Below, one piece after another: positions 56,716 through 64,000 of a stretch of DNA of 64,000 nt. The position numbers and the translations under genes were made by a program. Location of the stretch: NCBI GenBank assembly GCA_018894105.1, contig CM032122.1:33325404-33389403 (forward strand), written 5' to 3'. The DNA is from Jacaranda mimosifolia (Eukaryota > Streptophyta > Magnoliopsida > Lamiales > Bignoniaceae). Within the stretch, counting starts at the first letter, position 1. Each line of letters begins with the position of its first letter. The notes below the pieces were generated by a model. It was not told where the DNA came from, did no database searches, and saw nothing but the letters and a program-made list of their open reading frames with translations.

Positions 56716-59700
56716 TGTTTTTTTCTTTTTACGGGGACAAAAATATATTAATGTGTTAAAGGCCGTTGCATATTTTCCAAGGTCCAACCAAAGGGACAAG
56801 CATTTTTGAGTAACAGATAAAACATTATAATTAATGTATTCTAATTAAAAAGTGTTATACTAGAGTGTAATGTTAATGATAAGATATCATAAAATGATAT
56901 CAAAACTGCTAGATTATTTGTTTAAGTGATTGTTATTTTTGTGTTGTTTAATCATAGTTCTTATAAATTTAATAATAGAAATGATGGTGTTCTAATTTTT
57001 AATTGTTATTATTAAAAATTAGAGATGTATGTATGTATGATTATTTTAATAAAAAATGTTTCTTCGTGACTCAACGACAATATTTATTTGTCATCAATTA
57101 TGGTGGTTAATTGTTAATAATGATATTTTAAATATTATTTTAGTCACTCTTAAATTTATAAGAATTGTTTTTAAAATAAAATACTAATTCTTATCATATA
57201 TTTTTTGTATCCTAACTTTATGCATCTCATTTCATTTTCTAGTCATGTCCCAAAATATTACTTAATATCTTCAACTGATTTGTTTTTCCAAGCTATTATT
57301 TGACGTGACACCACTGATTCTTAACTATTAATATTAAATGTGATAATATGAATATACACATAATTTACACTATTTTAACCCTCATTCAAAATTCTTGTGT
57401 TGTCAAATTAACACCATAAACTTAAGACCGAAAGAAGGAATATTATATAATTAATTAAAGATTGAGGTTTCCGTTGGGGATCTTTGACTTCAGGTTCCAA
57501 ATTTAGGAACTTTTCTTGCGGGGATGGAGATGGGGATGAAAACACTCCAAAACTAATTTGGGGGTGGGGATCAGGATTATACTCCTCGTCCTGTGGGGTC
57601 TGCTGCGTCTCCATCAAATAACTAAGGTGTCTTTAATTGTATTTATAGATATGTAATAATTTTTAATTTTTTTAATAATTTTATTTAAATTATAAAAACT
57701 AATAAATCATAATATATAAATAATAAAATATATAATTTAAACCTAACTTTTATTCCCAAATTTTAATTTTTATAAGTCACATATAGTCATGTTTTAGGAC
57801 ATATATGTTTAGCCCACTTCATTATATCAATATTTTCAATAAATAAATAAATAGATTTTTAATTTACTTCTATTTAAAAATTTGGTTAAAGATTTTTGTA
57901 AATGAAGATCTCATTCAAATAGACAAGAAGTTCCAAGCATTTTTAAGTTACCATGATAAAATGATCAACTTATTTAAATATTTTAAATTATTAAATTTTT
58001 TTTTTTACTATTTAATGTCTCCATACTGAAGTTCATATTATATTTTTATTTCTTGTTTCACATATACATAGCTTGACTTTATTTCACACATAGCCAAGGG
58101 AGAAAAATAAAACTGGAAAATAAAAATTAAATACAAATTAATATAAAAGAAAAAGAAAAGGTTAATTGTGGTAATTATGAATGTTTATCTGTTTCAATGT
58201 GTCTTGCGTTGTTTCTTCATGATAATTAGTCAAAGAAAACCATGTGGTAGGCCCTTATTTTTTTCAGTTTTTCATTTTTTCTAAAAAAGATAATTATTAC
58301 CGACAGAGCATAATTTGTTAGAAGAAAAAAAATAAATGATTTGTCCACATGAAAGTTGTTCGCAATGCGGATGTTAAACGGGTATGATGAACACCAGCAG
58401 TTGTGTTGAAAGTCGGGGAATGCCTTTGATTAAAGTTAGGGAAAAAATTATTCTAATCTTTTACGTTAAATATATTTTAATTCTTAAAAAAATCATTGCA
58501 TCAAATTTTTTATTTTAAAAGATTCAATAGTTAATTTTTGATTAAATTACATATCCATGGTATCTTAGATTAAAAAAACTTAATGCGTTAATTTTTTAAT
58601 AGAAGTTTTTTCTTTGAGTTGTTTAAATCATTTTGTAGAAGAGATGATTTTGATTCTAATGAATTAAATTGTTGGAAAATAATATTTTCTTGAAATCTGG
58701 AGATAATGATATTTATGTTATAGAGACTATTTAATTTTTAAAATTTAATAAACTACAGAAAACCATTAAACTATTGTAAAGTTCATAAATTTAATTTTGG
58801 TGAAATTTTTTTCAACAATTATGTGAATAGTTAAAATAAAATTAATTTAAAACTGATCAACATTGATAAATAAAATCTTTCTAGCTTGGTACAAAAAGTT
58901 TATGGGTGATTCCCGTCCAAAAAATAAAGTAAAAATTACTAATCAGGTTTATTGAAATAAATAGTTGATGGAATATAACTTTTAAAATTAAAAATAACTT
59001 CACGAGTTTAGAATATAAAAAATTTTATTATGAGAAATTTTTAGTAATTTTTCTTTAAAGTTAAAAGTTAAATTTGATGTTCAACCGTCTTATGATTTTG
59101 TGTGAGATTAATTTGTAATAAAGATATATGGAGCGGATTAATTTGATCATGTCATGAAATTGTGATTGTATAACATATAAATTACAATCCATCCTATATA
59201 TTTAGATTTAAAATTTCAAATCTAAGTCGAATGTATGTATAAAATTTTATCTAAGATTAATGGTTGAGGCCTAGTGCTCTCAAACTATTGCTTCAAGTGT
59301 GAGTTTACTTATGAGAAACGAATATCTAAATTAAATTTTTTTTCCAGTTATTCCAACAAAGTAAAAAAAAATTAAAAGCTGATTAAAAGTTAGGTAATAA
59401 CACAACACCTACTGGCTACTGCTCAATCATTATTGTTATTGTTTTACTGTCAAATCTTTAGCACTTTCTGTGTGATGGAGAGTTATTTTTTGTTTTGATA
59501 ATTGTGTGTGATGGAGAGTTAAGTAAGGAATGTGATTGGTACTTTTGGTAAGCAAAGACAAAAATCTTATATTTACTCAGCAAATGCAATCAACCCAGCA
59601 TAATTAACCATGCTCAATCACTTCATCTTTGATTATATTATTACCGGTTTTAATTTTTAGATATAATATTTATATTTTGAGGTAATATTGTATTTTTTGA

Positions 59701-61620
59701 TAATTTAATTACTTATTTGAATGTTTAAACTTTAAATATATAAAAAGAAAAAGATTGTGATAAATTGGTGGTGGTAGTGAGAGACTATATGTAGAGCGAG
59801 AATAACAAAATTTAATTGACAGTTACTGTACATATAAGTTGTAGTTATGGGAGTTAATTAAATTTTTTTAATAAATGCATTTTAGGAAGGTTATTGATAA
59901 ATAATCAAAAAGAGTAGAGATATACTAAATTAAATTTTAATGAAAAAAATTAAAAAAATAAGATATAGATTAACTTTACAATTATTTTTAACAAAAAAAT
60001 AATAATCTTTTCTTCATGAATTCAAAGACAACATAATGTTAGATGCCTGCAGCGTGCGAAACTAATGAATTTTTGTGATCATAGAATACTTTTTAGCTGT
60101 TTATGCAACAAATTAAGCATCCAAGGACGGAGCATCCCATATGACTTGTGAATCTCCTAGTACGGAGATCAGGCCAATCGCAGCCAACGTGGATTTCACG
60201 ATCTCGAAGGAACCAAAATTGGGGAAGGTTGAAAAAATAGTTTAAGAAGGGGTAGTATTGAAAATTTGATGAATCTTTGTTACGATGTGTTAACATAATC
60301 GGAGAAAAGAATAATTTATATATTATTTTAAAATTTTTAATTACTTTTAGTAAAAATAACTTTTGACATCGTCATATTATACAAAAAAATAGCGTAAATT
60401 TTTTACAAAGAATAATTTATAAATTATTTTTAATAAAAATAATTTTTAATATCGTCACGTTATATAAAAAAGTCATCTTAAATCTTTTACAACCCAATTC
60501 TAAGAAATCAACATATATAGCTCAGATTTTGAAATTCTCTTGTTTTTAATTATTACTATACATACCAAAAGCAAGTGATTTATGTTCAAATATTTATTTA
60601 AATAAATACTTTATATACTTAACGTTTATTCATAGTATGAAATAATAAATAAAGCATCAATTAAAATAAGTGATTCGCCACTGTATCGTTAATTAGTTGA
60701 ATGACATCGTCCTTATACTTATATGTATACAATTTGAAGTTTAAATGCAAATGAATTCTTGATATACGTTTACATACATAAATAAAAAGAATTAAAAATA
60801 AGAGATATAGACGAGGTGTTGCAGCCAATTCATCAATGGTATTGTTGAGTCATGCACGCAACAGTAGGGTTTTAAGTCTTTTTTTATTTTTTATTTTTGG
60901 TTAAAATATTGCTATGCACCATTATAGGTATAATTTTAAGAGAAGTTGGCAAAATGTTGACTAGTGCATATGCAAATACGGTGCATCGCGTATGAGTGGG
61001 GCTACAAAGTCTCGTAGAAGAGACATAATCGGCTGTGATTCATGCAAGATAAGAGAAAAGACTCGATGGCTTTTGCTGAAAATACCTGAGATGATAGATG
61101 ATTTATATCCACAAAACTGTACGTGAAGATAAGCCAATTAATTATAAGGGTTATAACATTCAATCAAGAATCAAGATTTCAACATTGGGAAGGTTTTATT
61201 GGAATCTGATTAGTCTGCGAACATAAAGTAGCATGGCCTATTTGTCCCACCCATCTATCAATTAATGGGTCTTGATTTTTTCTTTTCTTTTCTTTCTGTT
61301 TTTTTTTTTTTTTTTTTTCAGTGAACTGCTTTTAGTGACCAATTCTTTCTTTAATTTCTACAATTGGTCTAGCTTGCAATTGTTGCGAGCAAATAATTTT
61401 GGGTTGTGGACATTTTTTTAGAGGGCCATAGCTTTTCTAATGATGTAAGTGGCAATCATACATTGGAGGACCATAAATATATATGCCATTAACATCAAGG
61501 CAAATCAAATTGTTTGTGTGTGTGTGTGTGTGTGTATACATGTATGTATGATTTATATGTATAGGTACATATCAATGGTGTAGAAACATAGGTGAGTTGG
61601 ATCATATTTGAGCGGATTCT
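56716..61620. other. Long AT-rich intergenic stretch, no gene recognised
   Basis: Checked for coding signals: the antisense frame at 57408-57617 contains GATGGAGATGGGGATG-type low-complexity DNA seen in some plant repeats, and 60093-60296 is a short unrecognised frame. A T run lies at about 61299-61319 and a (GT)n tract at 61515-61535. No splice-consistent gene found. Confidence 0.5.
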
Positions 61621-61798
61621 AAAAGTACGTGATTTTTTTTATTTTTTATTTGAGAAAAAAGAGAAATATCATTAATTAGAATCCAACGACAAAACTTGTG
61701 CAAGTACAGTAGATCTAGTACACGAAAATAGAAAAATTGAGACAGATTTTCTAGCTAGAAGTTAAATTAGTAGATCAAGTGATAAAAGTACGTGATTT
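61621..61798 (-). mobile_element. 5'-truncated LINE-like retroposon with 15-base target duplication
   Basis: AAAAGTACGTGATTT is present at 61621-61635 and 61784-61798. Between them, read on the minus strand, the sequence ends TAATGATATTTCTCTTTTTT followed by CTCAAATAAAAAATAAAAAA: an A-rich tail next to the duplication. The ending resembles plant L1 LINE 3' ends. About 148 bases of body, no ORF left. Confidence 0.78.
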
Positions 61799-64000
61799 CA
61801 AAATATTCATATTAAATCAATGTTGCTTTATTTTAATAGTTAAATTTACGTATCAAATTAGAAGTTCTATGTTTGAACTCCACCAAATAAATGAGTATTA
61901 ATTTAGTGCTGCGGTGATTTCAAAAAATTTCTATTTGTTAGGAAATTATGAGCTGTAAGGAGTTAATATTAAATATGATATGTTGATGTGATGAATGATG
62001 TATATAGGAAAAGAGTTTAAATTAAATGACTCTATTGAAGATGAATCAAAATTTGTTTAATTATTTGACTAATTTTTTCTTACCTATTTTTGTACTTTCA
62101 CTTTATCCTAGTTGTTTTTGATGTGATGAATCTTTTATAGAAAAGAACAGTTTAGATTAAATGAATCCGAAGAGGAGGATGAACCAAAGAATGATTAGTT
62201 AACTCTATGCATTCACATGTTTTTATATTTTCACATGGGTTTGGACGAACTTAATTCGGTAGGTAATGGTGGGTTGGAGTTGAATTTGTAAATTCAGTAT
62301 TTTATTTTTTCATTTTAACTCCCAATTATAATTATTGCAATAAATAGAGTTCTTTTTTTTTTTTTTAAGCGATGTACCCATAATGCCCTAACAATAATAT
62401 TTAGTATAACCTTATTAATCTATAAAGTGACATGCGATAAATAATTAATAATACGGCACAAAAAATGAAAAAAAAAAAATGATTTTGTTGAAGAGAGGGT
62501 GGTATGTTGGAGGCATATTAAGAGTGCGGTTGGACACGGAAGCCATCATTCATTTATATCAACATCGTTGCCCATATTGCTTTCCTATTGGATAAAGATA
62601 AGGATTGAAGTAGGCCTTGTTTGTTTGGAGAAATTGAGGATATGAGAGATCGAGCTCAATTAAATAATAAACATTTCCTTAATCCTCTGGTTATCTCAAT
62701 GTCTAATCATATGATATTTGGGTTATGGATTAGTATTAGTATTGATCTCACCTCTAATTATTGGTGGGATATATACAATATTATTTAAAGGGGCCCCGTG
62801 GTATTATTTGTATTTGAATCTTGGTTCACTTGAGAAGAAAATATTGAAATAAAATGAAGGTGGTGTAGGAATATAATTGCAGGAAGTGTTTATTGAATTT
62901 GATGAACTTTACTATATTAAATTTCATTAAAAAAGATTTTAAATTTTTTTTGCATTAATATTCTACGGGGGAGGACAGCATGGACGTACAAAAACAATTA
63001 TAACGTATTAATATGAGTTAAGGGAATATATTCAATATTGTTTTTGTTATTCTTTTTTTCTTTTGATTTGTGTGGGTGGTGCATAGAATTGATTTTTTGT
63101 ACTTATTTACTTTTTATAAGAGTTTTTCTATATTTTGGTTTTCCTCGGGTGTAATATATATTCTCTTGCAATCATGATATAACATATAGTATAATTATGG
63201 GCTTACATTGGATTAATAAATTACTTGAAGTCAACAACATGTGAGTTCCTCAAGTATCCAGGTTAGTTGTCTATTCAAACATTTATGTTGAAGGTGAATT
63301 CTCATCTTTTAGCCTGATCCAATCAATTAATTAACTCAAGAAAAAAACACATCAATAATTAAATTAAGAAAGTTCTTAAAGTTCGGATTACTAATATGAT
63401 TATCGAACTTAAAAGAACATGTAACGTCATAAAAATGTTAATGTAATCGTTTATTGAATTTTGATTAAATCTTTTTCCCCCGTACTGCCCTTTTTGATAT
63501 GTATAATGAGAGGAATATACATTAACATGCATACAAAAATGAATGAATTATTCAGATACGTACACAAGAATATGATTATGGCGTTGAGTGAAAAGAGCAC
63601 AGAGAAAAAGGGAGGGTGGGCAGTGTTTGATATGGTTGAAAGTCCCCTGCAATAGCGTGTGAGGTACATCATACATGCAGAAAAGGACACTAACGCATCC
63701 ATTTGGATTTTGGGCCACATCAATTGCATTATATCATCTGAATTGTCCATCCATGTGATATTGTCCTCCACCTAAGAATCGATTAAATTTCTTTCACCCG
63801 CAAATTCTAATTCGAATCTTATTTCATATCCAATTCAAAATAATAATGTGAGTACTTTTCTAGGACCTATTATTAAAAAAAAAAAAAATCGAGAAAAAAG
63901 ATTCCTATTTTTCTTTTTGTATAAAAGAGTAAAAATAACATTAATTTTTTTAATTCATCCCTATATCATTCAGTATTGTTTTCGATCCAATTAATAGGAA
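61799..64000. other. Intergenic DNA to the window end
   Basis: Two diverged direct copies of about 80 bases containing TTGATGTGATGAAT and AATTAAATGA-type blocks lie near 61982 and 62119. A possible tRNA-like B box (TTTGAACTCC) occurs near 61873. The antisense frame 63451-63771 shows no known domain. No gene supported. Confidence 0.5.

Noticed and set aside
57408..57617. Antisense frame with Pro-rich sequence SSPSPSPQEKF
   Set aside because: Comes from GATGGGGATG-type low-complexity repeat DNA, not a conserved gene.
60093..60296. 67-codon antisense frame with QFWFLRDREIHVGCDWPD
   Set aside because: No domain recognised and no exon neighbours with compatible splice sites.
63451..63771. 106-codon antisense frame near the window end
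   Set aside because: No recognisable domain; hydrophobic tail typical of AT-rich non-coding DNA.
1..64000. Search for CRISPR arrays, prokaryotic operons, rRNA and tRNA genes
   Set aside because: The tandem arrays present have no spacer structure, the DNA is plant nuclear, and no tRNA cloverleaf or rRNA motif was recognised.

Overview
The window is AT-rich nuclear DNA from a flowering plant, most probably a eudicot. The evidence is plant-type LTR retrotransposons, many short TAA-targeted terminal-inverted-repeat elements, and one ordinary intron-containing plant gene, a heavy-metal-associated isoprenylated protein (HIPP). I cannot name the species from sequence alone. Only one functional protein-coding gene is supported, on the minus strand at 46794-48636. 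Nearly everything else is transposable-element DNA in various states of decay, separated by AT-rich sequence in which I see no gene.

Layout. 1-1931: AT-rich DNA with a 64-base tandem repeat and a long AT/GT microsatellite. 1937-5207: a solo LTR of a Ty3/gypsy Tat-type element, split by a second, unrelated 2.55-kb solo-LTR-like insertion (2625-5174) that carries an exact 34-base tandem array. 5416-7252: a non-autonomous CACTA-like element. 7615-13523: a complete but dead Ty1/copia element with target duplications. 14692-15147: a small inverted-repeat element. 15886-25773: a 9.9-kb Ty3/gypsy Tat-type element lying in minus orientation. Its gag-pol is on the minus strand, while a three-exon ORF runs on the plus strand between the end of pol and the 3' LTR, next to an 82-base tandem array. 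26681-45563: MITEs, foldback and long-TIR elements, a 2.8-kb solo LTR, a 1.3-kb TRIM-like element and a hAT-like element. 46794-48636: the HIPP gene, with a G-box/ACGT promoter cluster upstream. 49000-64000: AT-rich intergenic DNA with more TIR elements and a truncated retroposon.

How the parts relate. The retroelements look transpositionally dead. The copia element has lost its protease and integrase core, and its RT YVDD motif reads YVVD. The Tat element has lost almost the whole reverse transcriptase. Its antisense ORF is interrupted by seven TAA/TAG codons, all readable as Gln codons hit by C-to-T change, and its LTRs differ mostly by transitions; both fit long-term cytosine methylation. 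The small TIR elements insert preferentially at TAA/TTA and sit inside or beside one another. The HIPP gene is the only locus likely to be expressed as protein. I found no CRISPR array, tRNA, rRNA or convincing new enzymatic system. The most unusual item is the antisense, intron-containing ORF of the Tat element.
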